Origin: Neisseria leonii
GTDB lineage: Bacteria > Pseudomonadota > Gammaproteobacteria > Burkholderiales > Neisseriaceae
Length of the DNA: 64,000 bases
Reading direction: 5' to 3'
NCBI RefSeq assembly: GCF_028776105.2
Contig: NZ_CP145606.1
Span: 1,798,001 to 1,862,000 of the forward strand
A program made the position numbers and the translations under genes. Each line of letters starts with the position of its first letter. Position 1 is the stretch's first letter. The notes under the pieces were generated by a model, which did not search any database, was not told the DNA's origin, and was given only the letters and a program-made list of their open reading frames with translations. Positions 35,894 to 46,281 of the stretch are shown here, in pieces.

Positions 35894-36247
35894 ATGGATA
35901 AACATGCAACTAGACTGCGTCGTGCACGTAAAACCCGTGCCCGTATTGCAGATTTGAAAGTGGTGAGACTGTGTGTATTCCGCACAAACAGCCACATTTA
36001 TGCTCAAGTAATCAGCGCTGAGGGCGACAAGGTTTTGGCTTCTGCCTCGACTTTGGAAGCCGAAGTGCGCGGTAGTCTGAAATCTGGCGGCAATATTGAA
36101 GCGGCTGCCGTAGTCGGCAAGCGGATTGCGGAAAAAGCCAAGGCGGCCGGTATTGAGAAAGTCGCGTTCGACCGTTCAGGTTTTCAGTACCACGGCCGCA
36201 TCAAAGCTCTGGCTGAGGCAGCACGTGAAAACGGCTTGAGCTTCTAA
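35894..36247 (+). CDS. rplR: 50S ribosomal protein L18
   Basis: A 117-aa L18 ([42 protein letters not shown]). It binds 5S rRNA with L5. Basic N-terminal tail as in the family. Confidence 0.98.
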   Translation: MDKHATRLRRARKTRARIADLKVVRLCVFRTNSHIYAQVISAEGDKVLASASTLEAEVRGSLKSGGNIEAAAVVGKRIAEKAKAAGIEKVAFDRSGFQYHGRIKALAEAARENGLSF

Positions 36248-36269
36248 GTAAGGATTTTGGAGATCTGAC

Positions 36270-36788
36270 ATGGCAAAACATGAAACAGAAGAACGCGGTG
36301 ACGGCCTGATTGAGAAAATGGTTGCCGTAAACCGCGTAACCAAAGTAGTCAAGGGCGGCCGTATTATGGCTTTCTCTGCTTTGACTGTTGTGGGTGATGG
36401 CGACGGCCGCATCGGTATGGGTAAAGGAAAATCCAAAGAGGTGCCGGTAGCTGTGCAAAAAGCAATGGATCAGGCACGCCGTTCGATGATGAAAGTGCCG
36501 TTGAAAAACGGTACCATCCATCACGAAGTCATCGGTAAGCATGGCGCGACCAGAGTATTTATGCAGCCTGCCAAGGAAGGTAGCGGCGTAAAGGCCGGTG
36601 GTCCGATGCGTTTGATATTTGATGCGATGGGTGTGAACAATATTTCGGCTAAGGTGCACGGTTCGACTAATCCTTACAATATTGTCCGTGCAACATTAGA
36701 TGGTCTGTCCAAGCTCTATACGCCGTCTGAAATCGCTGCCAAACGCGGGTTGACTGTAGAAGATATTCTGGGAGCCAATCATGACTGA
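36270..36788 (+). CDS. rpsE: 30S ribosomal protein S5
   Basis: A 172-aa S5 ([52 protein letters not shown]), important for decoding fidelity and the site of spectinomycin resistance changes in gonococci. The spectinomycin loop VTKVVKGGR looks wild-type. It overlaps rpmD by 8 bp. Confidence 0.98.
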   Translation: MAKHETEERGDGLIEKMVAVNRVTKVVKGGRIMAFSALTVVGDGDGRIGMGKGKSKEVPVAVQKAMDQARRSMMKVPLKNGTIHHEVIGKHGATRVFMQPAKEGSGVKAGGPMRLIFDAMGVNNISAKVHGSTNPYNIVRATLDGLSKLYTPSEIAAKRGLTVEDILGANHD

Positions 36789-36966
36789 GCAAAAGAAAAT
36801 TAAAGTGACTTTGGTGAAAAGCCTGATCGGTACCATTGAGTCACACCGTGCTTGTGCTCGCGGCTTGGGTTTGCGTCGTCGCGAACATACCGTAGAAGTT
36901 TTGGATACCCCGGAAAATCGCGGCATGATCAATAAGATCAGCTACCTTTTGAAAGTGGAGTCGTAA
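36781..36966 (+). CDS. rpmD: 50S ribosomal protein L30
   Basis: A 61-aa L30 ([29 protein letters not shown]). The start lies inside the end of rpsE, giving translational coupling. rplO follows after 1 bp. Confidence 0.97.
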   Translation: MTEQKKIKVTLVKSLIGTIESHRACARGLGLRRREHTVEVLDTPENRGMINKISYLLKVES

Positions 36967-36967
36967 T

Positions 36968-37402
36968 ATGTTTTTAAACACTATTCAGCCTGCCGAGGGT
37001 GCTACTCATGCCCGCCGCCGCGTCGGTCGCGGTATCGGCAGCGGTTTGGGTAAAACCGGCGGCCGTGGCCACAAAGGTCAAAAAAGCCGTTCGGGCGGTT
37101 TCCATAAAGTAGGTTTTGAGGGCGGTCAAATGCCCTTGCAGCGCCGCCTGCCCAAGCGCGGTTTCAAATCACTGACGGCTGCGCAAAATGCAGAAGTACG
37201 TTTGAGTGAATTGAATTTGGTTGCCGTAGATGAGATTGATGTATTGGCGTTGAAACAGGCAGGTTTAGTTTCCGCTCATGCAAGCAACGTAAAAGTGATT
37301 GCTTCCGGTGAAATTGCCAAAGCAGTTGTACTGAAAGGCATTAAAGCTACCAAAGGCGCAAAAGCGGCAATTGAAGCTGCCGGCGGCAAGGTAGAAGAAT
37401 AA
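36968..37402 (+). CDS. rplO: 50S ribosomal protein L15
   Basis: A 144-aa L15 ([40 protein letters not shown]), a late 50S assembly protein. Followed 11 bp later by secY in the conserved spc order. Confidence 0.98.
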   Translation: MFLNTIQPAEGATHARRRVGRGIGSGLGKTGGRGHKGQKSRSGGFHKVGFEGGQMPLQRRLPKRGFKSLTAAQNAEVRLSELNLVAVDEIDVLALKQAGLVSAHASNVKVIASGEIAKAVVLKGIKATKGAKAAIEAAGGKVEE

Positions 37403-37413
37403 GGCTGGGAAAA

Positions 37414-38727
37414 GTGGCTAATCGACAGTCTTCATCAGGCTTGTCTAAGTTTGGTGAATTAAAAAGCCGGATTCTGTTTTTGTTGGGTGCACTGGTGGTT
37501 TTCCGTATCGGTGCACACATTCCGGTTCCGGGTGTGGATGCGGCCGCTCTAGCTAATTTATACGAAAGCGCGAGCAGCGGTATACTGGGCATGTTGAATA
37601 TGTTTTCCGGTGGGTCGTTGGAGCGCTTTAGTATTTTTGCTATCGGTATCATGCCTTATATTTCGGCTTCCATTGTGGTGCAGTTGGCCTCGGAAATCGT
37701 ACCTTCTCTGAAGGCATTGAAAAAAGAGGGTGAAGCCGGGCGTAAGGTAATCACGAAATACACCCGTATGGGTACGGTGCTGTTGGCAACTTTGCAGAGC
37801 TTTGGTGTTGCAACCTTTGTCTATCAACAAGGTGTTGTGGTTGCTTCTCAGTTCGAATTCTATGTTTCTACCGTCGTGTGTCTGGTAACCGGAACCATGT
37901 TTTTGATGTGGCTGGGGGAGCAGATTACCGAACGCGGATTGGGTAACGGTATTTCGCTGATTATTACGGCAGGTATTGCTGCCGGTATTCCGGCCGGTAT
38001 TGCGCAGCTGTGGACGCTGACCAGTCAGGGTTCGATGAGCCTGCTAACCGCAATCGCTGTTGTGACCGGGGCTCTTCTGCTGGTTTATGCGGTTGTATTT
38101 TTTGAGGCGGCTCAGCGTAAAATTCCGGTTCACTATGCCAAGCGTCAGTTTGGTATGGGAGGGCAGGTACAGAATACACATATGCCGTTTAAGCTGAATA
38201 TGGCGGGGGTGATTCCACCTATTTTTGCTTCCAGCATCATTCTGTTCCCATCTACTTTGCTGAGTTGGTTCGGTTCGGCAAACAGTAGTAACAGTTGGTT
38301 GGGAAAGATTGCCGGCTGGCTGCAAAACGGACAGCCTGCTTATATCGTGCTGTTTTCCGCAGCAATCATTTTTTTCTGCTACTTCTATACCGCATTGGTA
38401 TTTAGCCCGAAAGAGATGGCGGAAAATTTGAAGAAAAGCGGTGCTTTTGTTCCGGGTATCCGCCCGGGAGTGCAGACTTCCCGTTATCTGGAGGGAGTGG
38501 TAACCCGATTGACTCTGTTTGGGGCAATCTATATTACCGTGATTTGTCTGATTCCTGAGTTTCTGACTTCGACATTGAATGTGCCGTTTTATTTAGGGGG
38601 TACTTCTCTGTTGATTTTAGTGGTGGTTACCATGGATTTCAGCACACAACTGGCTTCGTACCGGATGTCGCACCAATATGAAGATTTGATGAAGCGATCT
38701 GAGATGAAATCTTTATCTCGTAAATAA
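37414..38727 (+). CDS. secY: Preprotein translocase subunit SecY
   Basis: A 437-aa ten-helix membrane channel for Sec export. Signatures are [12 protein letters not shown] (TM1), [12 protein letters not shown] and the cytoplasmic loop motifs [13 protein letters not shown] and [21 protein letters not shown]. The start is GTG at 37414, the only frame start that keeps the conserved N-terminus ([19 protein letters not shown]). No strong Shine-Dalgarno beyond GGGAAA. Transcribed within the ribosomal cluster, as is usual. Confidence 0.97.
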   Translation: MANRQSSSGLSKFGELKSRILFLLGALVVFRIGAHIPVPGVDAAALANLYESASSGILGMLNMFSGGSLERFSIFAIGIMPYISASIVVQLASEIVPSLKALKKEGEAGRKVITKYTRMGTVLLATLQSFGVATFVYQQGVVVASQFEFYVSTVVCLVTGTMFLMWLGEQITERGLGNGISLIITAGIAAGIPAGIAQLWTLTSQGSMSLLTAIAVVTGALLLVYAVVFFEAAQRKIPVHYAKRQFGMGGQVQNTHMPFKLNMAGVIPPIFASSIILFPSTLLSWFGSANSSNSWLGKIAGWLQNGQPAYIVLFSAAIIFFCYFYTALVFSPKEMAENLKKSGAFVPGIRPGVQTSRYLEGVVTRLTLFGAIYITVICLIPEFLTSTLNVPFYLGGTSLLILVVVTMDFSTQLASYRMSHQYEDLMKRSEMKSLSRK

Positions 38728-38731
38728 GAAT

Positions 38732-38950
38732 ATGGCTAAAGAAGACACCATACAGATGCAGGGCGAAATTTTGGAAACTTTGCCCAATGCAACTTTTAAA
38801 GTAAAGCTGGAAAACGATCATGTCGTTTTGGGGCATATTTCCGGCAAGATGCGGATGCACTATATCCGTATTTCTCCCGGTGATAAGGTAACAGTCGAAC
38901 TGACACCTTATGACTTGTCCCGAGCCCGTATCGTTTTCCGTGCCCGATAA
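38732..38950 (+). CDS. infA: Translation initiation factor IF-1
   Basis: A 72-aa OB-fold IF-1 ([37 protein letters not shown]). It sits between secY and rpmJ, the beta-proteobacterial arrangement, unlike E. coli where infA is elsewhere. Confidence 0.98.
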   Translation: MAKEDTIQMQGEILETLPNATFKVKLENDHVVLGHISGKMRMHYIRISPGDKVTVELTPYDLSRARIVFRAR

Positions 38951-38967
38951 CCTGAAAGGAAGTAATT

Positions 38968-39081
38968 ATGCGTGTACAACCTTCTGTAAAGAAAATTTGC
39001 CGCAACTGCAAAATTATCCGTCGTAATCGTGTAGTCCGCGTCATTTGTACCGATCCCCGCCACAAGCAGCGTCAAGGCTGA
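38968..39081 (+). CDS. rpmJ: 50S ribosomal protein L36
   Basis: A 37-aa L36 read directly from ATG 38968 to TGA 39079-39081: [20 protein letters not shown], then [17 protein letters not shown]. The zinc ligands C11, C14, C27 and H32 are all present, so this is the zinc-binding C+ form. AAGGAAG Shine-Dalgarno. Followed by rpsM after 58 bp. Confidence 0.97.
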   Translation: MRVQPSVKKICRNCKIIRRNRVVRVICTDPRHKQRQG

Positions 39082-39139
39082 TTTTCATAGCCGAGATTTT
39101 GTGGTATAGTGAACAACTTTTGCCCGTAAAGGAAAAAAT

Positions 39140-39502
39140 ATGGCTCGTATTGCAGGGGTAAATATCCCTAATAACGCCCATATCGTAATCGGCCTTCAAG
39201 CTATTTACGGTATTGGCGCTACTCGCGCTAAATTGATTTGCGAAGCGGCCGGCGTTGTGCCGAGCACGAAAGTAAAGGATTTGGACGAGTCTCAATTGGA
39301 AGCGCTGCGCGAACAGGTTGCTAAATATGAGGTGGAAGGCGATCTGCGTCGTGAAGTAACCATGAGCATCAAGCGTTTGATGGACATGGGTTGTTACCGC
39401 GGCTTCCGTCACCGTCGCGGCTTGCCTTGCCGTGGTCAACGCACTCGCACCAATGCCCGTACCCGCAAAGGTCCGCGCAAAGCGATTGCCGGTAAAAAAT
39501 AA
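39140..39502 (+). CDS. rpsM: 30S ribosomal protein S13
   Basis: A 120-aa S13 ([49 protein letters not shown]), in the 30S head contacting the 50S. First gene of the alpha-operon part, 58 bp after rpmJ. The TATAGT at about 39103 could be a weak internal promoter. Confidence 0.98.
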   Translation: MARIAGVNIPNNAHIVIGLQAIYGIGATRAKLICEAAGVVPSTKVKDLDESQLEALREQVAKYEVEGDLRREVTMSIKRLMDMGCYRGFRHRRGLPCRGQRTRTNARTRKGPRKAIAGKK

Positions 39503-39520
39503 ATTTTAAGGAATTAATTG

Positions 39521-39916
39521 ATGGCTAAAGCAAACACAGCCTCGCGTGTACGCAAAAAAGTACGCAAAACCGTCAGTGAAGGTATCGTGCATGTTCATGC
39601 ATCTTTCAACAATACCATCATTACTATCACCGACCGCCAAGGCAATGCATTATCTTGGGCTACCTCTGGCGGCGCTGGTTTTAAAGGTTCCCGTAAAAGT
39701 ACACCGTTTGCTGCCCAAGTGGCGGCAGAGACAGCTGGTAAAGTTGCCCAAGAGTATGGCGTTAAAAACTTAGAAGCCCGTATCAAAGGCCCGGGTCCCG
39801 GCCGCGAATCTTCTATCCGTGCGCTCAATGCTCTTGGTTTTAAGATTACCAGCATTACCGACGTTACTCCGTTGCCGCACAACGGTTGCCGTCCGCCTAA
39901 AAAACGTCGTGTTTAA
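39521..39916 (+). CDS. rpsK: 30S ribosomal protein S11
   Basis: A 131-aa S11 ([59 protein letters not shown]). ATG at 39521 with AAGGAATT upstream; a TTG three nt earlier is not needed. Confidence 0.98.
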   Translation: MAKANTASRVRKKVRKTVSEGIVHVHASFNNTIITITDRQGNALSWATSGGAGFKGSRKSTPFAAQVAAETAGKVAQEYGVKNLEARIKGPGPGRESSIRALNALGFKITSITDVTPLPHNGCRPPKKRRV

Positions 39917-39933
39917 GATTGGAGTGATTGAGA

Positions 39934-40554
39934 ATGGCACGTTATACCGGCCCTAAATGTAAATTAGCCCGCCGTGAGGGTACCGATTTGTTCTTGAAGA
40001 GTGCCCGCCGCTCTTTGGAGTCAAAATGTAAAATGGATTCCGCTCCGGGTCAGCACGGTGCGAAGAAGCCGCGTTTGTCAGATTACGGCCTGCAACTGCG
40101 CGAAAAACAGAAAATCCGCCGTATTTACGGTGTTTTGGAGCGTCAATTCCGCCGTTATTTTGCTGAAGCAGACCGCCGCAAAGGTTCAACCGGCGAGTTG
40201 TTGCTGCAATTGCTGGAATCCCGTTTGGACAATGTCGTATACCGCATGGGTTTCGGCTCTACCCGCGCAGAAGCGCGCCAGCTGGTATCGCACAAGGCGG
40301 TTACTGTAAACGGTCAGGTGGTTAACATTCCGTCTTTCCAAGTGAAAGCAGGTGATGTTGTCGCTATCCGCGAAAAAGCCAAAAAACAAGTCCGTATTCA
40401 GGAAGCACTGGGTTTGGCAACGCAAATCGGTATGCCCGGCTGGGTGGCTGTGGATACGACCAAAATGGAAGGTGTATTCAAAAATATGCCGGATCGCTCA
40501 GAATTGACTGGCGATATTAATGAACAGCTGGTGGTAGAGTTCTATTCTAAATAA
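39934..40554 (+). CDS. rpsD: 30S ribosomal protein S4
   Basis: A 206-aa S4 ([28 protein letters not shown]4 RNA-binding domain [22 protein letters not shown]), a primary 16S binder. In E. coli it represses the alpha operon through a pseudoknot at rpsM. The N-terminal zinc-type Cys cluster is not present. Confidence 0.98.
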   Translation: MARYTGPKCKLARREGTDLFLKSARRSLESKCKMDSAPGQHGAKKPRLSDYGLQLREKQKIRRIYGVLERQFRRYFAEADRRKGSTGELLLQLLESRLDNVVYRMGFGSTRAEARQLVSHKAVTVNGQVVNIPSFQVKAGDVVAIREKAKKQVRIQEALGLATQIGMPGWVAVDTTKMEGVFKNMPDRSELTGDINEQLVVEFYSK

Positions 40555-40579
40555 TACCGGCTCAGTGAGGGACAGTTAA

Positions 40580-41563
40580 ATGCAAAACAGCACTTCCGAA
40601 TTTTTGAAGCCGCGTCAAATCGATGTGGATGCCTTGTCCGCTACACGCGCCAAGGTCTCTATGCAGCCGTTTGAGCGTGGTTTCGGCCATACTTTAGGTA
40701 ATGCTTTGCGCCGTATCTTACTGTCGTCCATGAATGGCTTTGCGCCGACCGAAGTGGCTATCGCGGGCGTGTTGCACGAATATTCCACCCTGGACGGTGT
40801 TCAGGAAGATGTTGTCGATATTCTCTTGAACATCAAAGGCGTGGTATTCAAGCTCCACGGCCGCGAAGAAGTACGCCTGAACCTGAAAAAGTCGGGTTCG
40901 GGTGCCGTATTGGCCGGCGATATTGATTTGCCGCACGATGTTGAGATTGTCAATCCCAATCACGTTATCTGCCATTTGGCCGATAACGGCAGCATCGAAT
41001 TGGAAATCAAAGTAGAACAGGGTCGGGGCTATCAATCCGTGTCAGGCCGCCGTGCGGTACGTGACGAAAACCGGATTGGTGCCATTCAATTGGATGCGAG
41101 CTTTTCGCCCATCAGCCGTGTCAGCTTTGAAGTTGAACCTGCCCGTGTGGAACAGCGTACCGACCTTGACCGCTTGGTTTTGGATATTGAAACCGACGGT
41201 TCCTTGGATCCGGAAGAGGCTGTCCGCAGTGCAGCACGCATTTTGATCGACCAAATGTCTATTTTTGCCGACTTGCAGGGTACGCCGGTAGAGGAAGAGG
41301 AAGAAAAAGCACCGCCTATCGATCCGATCCTGCTGCGTCCGGTGGACGATTTGGAGCTGACTGTGCGTTCGGCTAACTGCCTGAAAGCTGAGGACATTTA
41401 TTATATTGGTGATTTGATCCAGCGCACCGAAACGGAACTGCTGAAAACGCCGAATCTCGGCCGTAAATCTCTGAATGAGATTAAAGAAGTTCTGGCTTCC
41501 AAAGGTCTGACACTGGGTTCAAAACTCGAAGCTTGGCCGCCTGTCGGCTTGGAAAAGCCTTAA
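40580..41563 (+). CDS. rpoA: RNA polymerase subunit alpha
   Basis: A 327-aa alpha subunit. The N-terminal assembly domain ([27 protein letters not shown]) is followed by an acidic linker ([10 protein letters not shown]) near residue 240. The C-terminal domain ([59 protein letters not shown]) contacts UP elements and activators. Lies between rpsD and rplQ, as expected. Confidence 0.98.
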   Translation: MQNSTSEFLKPRQIDVDALSATRAKVSMQPFERGFGHTLGNALRRILLSSMNGFAPTEVAIAGVLHEYSTLDGVQEDVVDILLNIKGVVFKLHGREEVRLNLKKSGSGAVLAGDIDLPHDVEIVNPNHVICHLADNGSIELEIKVEQGRGYQSVSGRRAVRDENRIGAIQLDASFSPISRVSFEVEPARVEQRTDLDRLVLDIETDGSLDPEEAVRSAARILIDQMSIFADLQGTPVEEEEEKAPPIDPILLRPVDDLELTVRSANCLKAEDIYYIGDLIQRTETELLKTPNLGRKSLNEIKEVLASKGLTLGSKLEAWPPVGLEKP

Positions 41564-41588
41564 AGTTTGAATATTAAAGGATAATGAC

Positions 41589-41966
41589 ATGCGTCATCGC
41601 AATGGTAACCGTAAATTGAACCGCACCAGCAGCCACCGCGCTGCCATGCTGCGTAACATGGCCAACTCCCTGTTGACCCATGAAACCATCGTAACCACTT
41701 TGCCGAAAGCCAAAGAGCTGCGTCGTGTGGTGGAGCCGCTGATTACTCTGGGCAAAAAGCCGTCACTGGCCAACCGCCGTTTGGCGTTTAACCGCACCCG
41801 CGACCGAGATGTGGTGGTCAAGCTGTTCGGCGATTTGGGTCCGCGTTTTGCTGCCCGTAACGGCGGTTATGTCCGTATTTTGAAATACGGCTTCCGCAAA
41901 GGCGATAATGCGCCGTTGGCACTGGTTGAGCTGGTAGACAAAGCAGCCGAGACTGTTGCCGAGTAA
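41589..41966 (+). CDS. rplQ: 50S ribosomal protein L17
   Basis: A 125-aa L17 ([45 protein letters not shown]), at the 50S tunnel exit region. Last gene of the cluster, followed by a DUS terminator. Confidence 0.98.
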   Translation: MRHRNGNRKLNRTSSHRAAMLRNMANSLLTHETIVTTLPKAKELRRVVEPLITLGKKPSLANRRLAFNRTRDRDVVVKLFGDLGPRFAARNGGYVRILKYGFRKGDNAPLALVELVDKAAETVAE

Positions 41967-41987
41967 GCAGTTCGGATTTGCCGATTA

Positions 41988-42027
41988 AGGCCGTCTGAAA
42001 AAGCCGTTGGCTGTTTTCAGACGGCCT
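41988..42027 (+). terminator. Inverted DUS terminator after rplQ
   Basis: AGGCCGTCTGAA (41988-41999) and reverse complement (42016-42027), 16-nt loop, then a T-rich TTTGATGTTTTT. It closes the 13.4-kb ribosomal cluster. Confidence 0.8.
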
Positions 42028-42066
42028 TTGATGTTTTTATTGCGAGAGGGGTGGTTAAGAGGATTG

Positions 42067-42095
42067 TGATGCGGCATTTGGTTTCTGCCGCATCA
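42067..42095. other. Perfect 10-bp hairpin in the rplQ-miaB gap
   Basis: TGATGCGGCA (42067-42076), 9-nt loop, TGCCGCATCA (42086-42095). It is not followed by a T-run, so it is not a standard terminator. The surrounding 42028-42304 has no gene. Confidence 0.55.
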
Positions 42096-42213
42096 GAGGC
42101 ATCAGGGTTCCGATATGATAAGTTATGTATGGAGTGAGAGAGCAGCCAATCTGTTTGAAGTCAAAATGCCCGCTAAATATTTTCAGAATACGCGGATAAA
42201 ATCAATCACTTGT

Positions 42214-42241
42214 TTATTGCTGACCGGCTTTTGGCTATAAT
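42214..42241 (+). promoter_or_regulatory. miaB: Predicted promoter of miaB
   Basis: TTATTG, 16-nt spacer, TATAAT, 63 nt upstream of the miaB ATG. Confidence 0.55.
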
Positions 42242-42304
42242 CCGCCTTTCGCCTAAAAAATCAGCCCCGCGATTACGGGCAACCTGAAAGAAAGAATCCA
42301 AACC

Positions 42305-43636
42305 ATGAAAAAAGTATTTATCCGCACTTTCGGCTGTCAGATGAATGAGTACGACAGCGAAAAGATGCTTTCCGTATTGGCGGAAGGTGATGAACTGATG
42401 CAGGTATCCGAGGCCGAAGAGGCCGATATTATTTTGTTCAACACCTGTTCCGTGCGTGAAAAGGCGCAGGAAAAAGTGTTTTCGGATTTGGGGCGTGTCA
42501 AGCCGCTGAAAGCCAAGAATCCGAATCTGATTATCGGCGTGGGCGGCTGTGTGGCTTCGCAGGAGGGTGAAGCGATTGTGAAGCGTGCGCCGTATGTTGA
42601 TGTGGTGTTCGGGCCGCAAACGCTGCACCGCCTGCCGAAAATGATTATGGATAAGGAAACCACCGGTCTTTCCCAGGTGGATATTTCTTTTCCCGAAATC
42701 GAAAAATTCGACCATTTGCCGCCCGCGCGTGTCGAGGGCGGATCGGCTTTTGTGTCGATTATGGAGGGCTGTTCCAAATATTGCAGTTTCTGTGTTGTGC
42801 CTTACACCCGTGGCGAAGAGTTTTCCCGCCCGCTGAATGATGTGCTGACGGAAATTGCCAATCTGGCCCAGCAGGGCGTGAAAGAAATCAATCTGCTGGG
42901 GCAGAATGTGAATGCTTACCGAGGCGAAATGGACGACGGCGGCATTTGCGACTTCGCGACGCTGCTGCGCATCGTGCACGAAATTCCGGGTATCGAGCGG
43001 ATGCGGTTTACTACCAGCCACCCGCGCGAATTTTCCGATGCGATTATCGAGTGTTACCGCGACCTGCCCAAGCTGGTTTCTCATCTGCACCTGCCGATTC
43101 AGAGCGGTTCCGACCGCGTTTTGTCGGCGATGAAACGCGGCTATACTGCGTTGGAATATAAATCGATTATCCGCAAACTGCGCGCCATCCGTCCCGACTT
43201 GTGTTTGAGTTCCGATTTTATCGTCGGCTTCCCCGGGGAGACCGAGCGCGAATTTGAGCAAACCTTGAAACTGGTGAAGGATATTGCGTTTGATTTGAGC
43301 TTTGTCTTCATTTACAGTCCGCGGCCGGGAACACCGGCAGCCAATCTGCCTGACGATACGCCGCACGAAGAAAAAGTACGCCGCTTGGAGGCTTTGAACG
43401 AAGTGATCGAAGCCGAGACCGCCCGCATCAACCAAACCATGATCGGTACGGTCCAACGCTGTCTGGTGGAGGGCATTTCGAAGAAAGACCCCGACCAATT
43501 GCAGGCGCGCACGGCGAATAACCGCGTTGTGAATTTCTACGGCACACCGGATTTAATCAATCAAATGGTGGAACTGGAAATTACCGAAGCCTATACCTTC
43601 TCACTGCGCGGCAAGTCGGTAGAGCAGGCCGTCTGA
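42305..43636 (+). CDS. miaB: tRNA-2-methylthio-N6-isopentenyladenosine synthase MiaB
   Basis: A 443-aa methylthiotransferase acting on ms2i6A37 of tRNA. The N-terminal UPF0004 domain holds three cluster cysteines ([26 protein letters not shown]). The radical-SAM domain has C156, C160 and C163 (CSKYCSFC), and the C-terminal TRAM domain ends the protein. The last residues EQAV and the stop come from a DUS (43626-43637). The gene has its own promoter and is followed by repeat-rich DNA. Confidence 0.97.
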   Translation: MKKVFIRTFGCQMNEYDSEKMLSVLAEGDELMQVSEAEEADIILFNTCSVREKAQEKVFSDLGRVKPLKAKNPNLIIGVGGCVASQEGEAIVKRAPYVDVVFGPQTLHRLPKMIMDKETTGLSQVDISFPEIEKFDHLPPARVEGGSAFVSIMEGCSKYCSFCVVPYTRGEEFSRPLNDVLTEIANLAQQGVKEINLLGQNVNAYRGEMDDGGICDFATLLRIVHEIPGIERMRFTTSHPREFSDAIIECYRDLPKLVSHLHLPIQSGSDRVLSAMKRGYTALEYKSIIRKLRAIRPDLCLSSDFIVGFPGETEREFEQTLKLVKDIAFDLSFVFIYSPRPGTPAANLPDDTPHEEKVRRLEALNEVIEAETARINQTMIGTVQRCLVEGISKKDPDQLQARTANNRVVNFYGTPDLINQMVELEITEAYTFSLRGKSVEQAV

Positions 43637-43648
43637 AAATAGCAATTT

Positions 43649-43733
43649 GTAGGTCGGATACTTGTATCCGACATTCCGAACGGCTTTCACTGCCAAACCT
43701 TTGGTAAATGTCGGATTGAAAAATCCGACCTAC
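43649..43733. repeat. Palindromic repeat family, copy 1
   Basis: GTAGGTCGGAT at the left and ATCCGACCTAC at the right, each arm being a small palindrome (GTCGGATAC-TT-GTATCCGAC and GTCGGATT-GAAA-AATCCGAC). 85 bp, with about 40 bp of unrelated sequence between the arms. Confidence 0.85.
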
Positions 43734-43746
43734 GATTAATCCGTTC

Positions 43747-43794
43747 ACAGCCCTTTTGCTCTCGGCAGCTTGCCGGTGGAAAAGGGCTGTTTTT
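43747..43794 (+). terminator. Strong intrinsic terminator after miaB
   Basis: ACAGCCCTTTT (43747-43757) pairs with AAAAGGGCTGT (43780-43790), an 11-bp perfect stem. An inner CGGCA-GCT-TGCCG stem caps it, and TTTT follows. Unlike most terminators here it is not built from DUS. Confidence 0.8.
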
Positions 43795-44048
43795 CTGTTG
43801 AGCGGTATGATGTCTTTGGGTTTTGGACAGGATGGGTTGCAGGTTTGCATTTTTCAAACTTTTCGGCCGTGCTTTCCGGCGGCAGACCGTATCGCAAGAT
43901 GGCGGCATGCGGCCTAAATTTCGGCAAAAGCTGCCGATACTGTCCGTGGTCGGATACTGTACGGACTGAACGGATGGATAACTTGATGAAACAAACACCC
44001 CATGAGTAGGGGATTGGCGCGTTGAGGCCGTCTGAACATGACAATTGC

Positions 44049-44146
44049 CGGCCGGATGCTTGTATCCGACATCAACCAATATCCGTATCCAAAATTCCCG
44101 CCCCAAAAAAATCTCGGCAAATGTCGGATTTAAAAATCCGACCTAC
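44049..44146. repeat. Palindromic repeat family, copy 2 (diverged left arm)
   Basis: The left arm reads CGGCCGGATGCTTGTATCCGAC, so the outer TAGG is lost; the right arm GTCGGATTTAAAAATCCGAC plus CTAC is intact. 98 bp, the longest spacer. Confidence 0.7.
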
Positions 44147-44388
44147 ACGGTAAAATTTGGTTCCGGTCGGCCGGATTGCGGCTGCCAAATTCTGTGTGAG
44201 ATCAGACGGCCGATACGGTCTGTCATTTAAATACAGCAGCACCTATCGGTGCAGACGGCCTGAAAGTGCAGCCGGTTTTTTATTTCATGCTACCGCCAAA
44301 TTACAAAATATGTAAAAATTCGATATGGCATTGTATGAAACTGAGGCGCGGTCTGTCAGGCGTCTGTTGTGGAAAATGGAGAATTGCT

Positions 44389-45096
44389 ATGGATACACCG
44401 GTCAATCTGTGGCCGCTGCTGGGCATTGCCGTGATTGTGGTCGGCTTTGTGCTGCGCTTTAATGCGGCTCTGGTGGTAATTGCCGCCGCTTTTGTTACCG
44501 GGCTGCTGGCCGCCATGCCGCCGGAAACGCTGCTGGCGGCTTTGGGTGAGGGCTTTATGAAAACGCGTATGCTTTCGCTGATTATCGTGCTGCCGCTGGC
44601 CGTGATCGGCCTGTTGGAGCGCAACGGGCTGAAAGAACATGCGCAAAACTGGATCGGCAAAATCCGTTCGGCCACGGCGGGACGACTGCTGATTGTTTAT
44701 TTGGCGGTGCGCGAGGGTGCGGCGGCCTTGGGTTTGACCAGCTTGGGCGGCCATCCGCAGATGGTGCGTCCGCTGGTGGCGCCGATGGCCGAGGGGGCAA
44801 CGCGCAACCGTTACGGCCGTCTGCCTGAAAATGTGCGGGTCAAACTGCGTGCGATGAGCGCGGCCACGGACAATGTCGGCCTGTTTTTCGGCGAGGACAT
44901 TTTTGTCGCCTTCGGTGCGATTGTGCTGATGCAGACGTTTATGAAAACCAGCGCGGGCATTGAAATCGAGCCCCTGCATATTGCGCTGTGGGGGATTCCC
45001 ACCGCGCTGTGTGCGTTTATGATTCACGCGTTCCGCCTGTGGCGGTTGGACGGCCAAGTGGCCAAAATGATTCAGACGGCCGGACAGGAGAAATAA
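44389..45096 (+). CDS. DUF969 family membrane protein
   Basis: A 235-aa membrane protein starting MDTPVNLWPLLGIAVIVVGFVLRFN, with about six hydrophobic segments and a conserved VREGAAALGLTSLGGHPQMVRPLVAPMAEG loop. DUF969 and DUF979 proteins occur as adjacent pairs and often sit next to pyroglutamyl peptidase, as here. That suggests a two-subunit permease for pyroglutamate or related compounds, which is inference. The ATG at 44389 has GGAGAA upstream; the longer frame start lacks sense. One bp separates it from the DUF979 gene. Confidence 0.8.
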   Translation: MDTPVNLWPLLGIAVIVVGFVLRFNAALVVIAAAFVTGLLAAMPPETLLAALGEGFMKTRMLSLIIVLPLAVIGLLERNGLKEHAQNWIGKIRSATAGRLLIVYLAVREGAAALGLTSLGGHPQMVRPLVAPMAEGATRNRYGRLPENVRVKLRAMSAATDNVGLFFGEDIFVAFGAIVLMQTFMKTSAGIEIEPLHIALWGIPTALCAFMIHAFRLWRLDGQVAKMIQTAGQEK

Positions 45097-45097
45097 G

Positions 45098-46058
45098 ATG
45101 GACGCGTTGTTGAAACTGGAATATCTGTTTGTTTTGGCGGGAATCATTCTGCTTTTGTGTGCCGGGCTGACCATGGCAGACAAAACCAACCCCAAGCGGT
45201 TTACCAGTGGTTTTTTCTGGGGGGGCGTACGGCGTCATTTTCCTGTCGGGCGACCTGTTGCCGCCGGTGTTGGTCGGCATATTGGTGGTGGCGATGGTGC
45301 TGGTAGCGGGGGTAAACGGTGTGGCGGCAGGCCGGCCGGATATGCCCTCAGCCGAAACTTTGCAGGCGCGTGCCCTGAAACTGGGCAACAAGCTGTTTGT
45401 GCCTGCGCTGGCGATTCCGGCCGTTACCATTATCTGCGCCGTTTTGCTCAAAGATGTGCAGTTCGGCAGCCTGCGCCTGCTGCCGCAAAAGAGTGAAACA
45501 CTGGCGGGCTTGGGCGCGGCCTGTATGATTGCCCTGATCATCGCCTGCGTGATGACGCGCAGCACGCCGATGCAGTCTGTGCGCGAGTCGCGCCGTCTGT
45601 TTGAAGCGATGGGCTGGGCGGTGCTGCTGCCGCAGCTGTTGGCCGTGCTCGGTATTATTTTTACCGATGCCGGCGTGGGCAAGGCCATTTCCTATTTGAC
45701 CACCGAATACATGGCGGTGGACAACCGCCTGATTGCCGTGGCCGCCTACTGTATCGGTATGGCCGTGTTTACCATGATTATGGGCAATGCCTTTGCAGCC
45801 TTTCCCGTGATCACTGCCGGTATCGGTATTCCGATTCTGATCATGCAGCACGGTGCCAATCCGGCGGTATTGTGCGCCATCGGTATGTTCAGCGGTTACT
45901 GCGGTACGCTGATGACCCCGATGGCGGCCAATTTCAATATCGTACCGGCCGCGCTGTTGGAGCTGGAAGACAAAAACGCCGTTATCAAAGCACAAGTCGG
46001 CACGGCCATACCGCTGTTGGCCGCCAATATCGTTTTAATGTATTTTCTGGCGTTTTAA
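45098..46058 (+). pseudogene. DUF979 family membrane protein, frameshifted at a G7 tract
   Basis: The first 41 codons (MDALLKLEYLFVLAGIILLLC ... KRFTSGFFW) are in one frame. The rest of the family protein (GAYGVIFLSGDLLPPVLVGIL ... AANIVLMYFLAF) is in the next frame. The break is at a run of seven G at 45219-45225; six G would read FFW-GAYGVIF without interruption, giving about 320 aa. Apart from this the gene is intact and conserved. It could be a phase-variable off state, a recent mutation or an assembly error. An internal GTG at 45207 could start a 283-aa product lacking the first membrane segment. Confidence 0.8.
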
Positions 46059-46071
46059 GCAGCTTGAAATC

Positions 46072-46136
46072 GTAGGTCGGATTCTCGAATCCGACTGTAT
46101 TTGCCGGTGTTGTCGGATACGGAGTATCCGACCTAC
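46072..46136. repeat. Palindromic repeat family, copy 3
   Basis: GTAGG then GTCGGATTCTCGAATCCGAC, 20 bp of spacer, GTCGGATACGGAGTATCCGAC then CTAC. A canonical 65-bp copy starting 13 bp after the DUF979 stop. Confidence 0.9.
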
Positions 46137-46168
46137 TGTCTTGCCAAGATGTAGGAATGACAGGCATC

Positions 46169-46234
46169 GTAGGTCGGATTCTTGAATCCGACAGTACTTT
46201 GCCGACATTGTCGGATAACGAGTATCCGACCTGC
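46169..46234. repeat. Palindromic repeat family, copy 4
   Basis: Left arm GTCGGATTCTTGAATCCGAC; right arm GTCGGATAACGAGTATCCGAC ending CTGC instead of CTAC. 66 bp, 32 bp from copy 3. Confidence 0.88.
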
Positions 46235-46281
46235 TGTCAGCTGCCGTTTTTCAGACGGCCTCTTACAAATGGAGCCTGTTT

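Larger units (their letters stand above)
43637..44388. other. 752-bp repeat-rich intergenic region
   Basis: No supported gene. It holds two copies of the palindromic repeat family (43649-43733 and 44049-44146), a strong terminator (43747-43794), a DUS (44025-44036) and a possible promoter TTACAA-17-TATGGC (44301-44329). Minus-strand frames of up to 139 codons run through the repeats but look non-coding. Confidence 0.6.

Noticed and set aside
43687..44106. Minus-strand open frames of 99-139 codons between miaB and the DUF969 gene
   Set aside because: They run through two repeat copies and the strong terminator, have no Shine-Dalgarno and no recognisable motif, so they are most likely non-coding.
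45207..46058. The 283-aa downstream frame as a complete separate DUF979 gene
   Set aside because: It lacks the first membrane segment, which is present just upstream in the other frame and joins at a G7 run. One frameshifted gene is the simpler reading.
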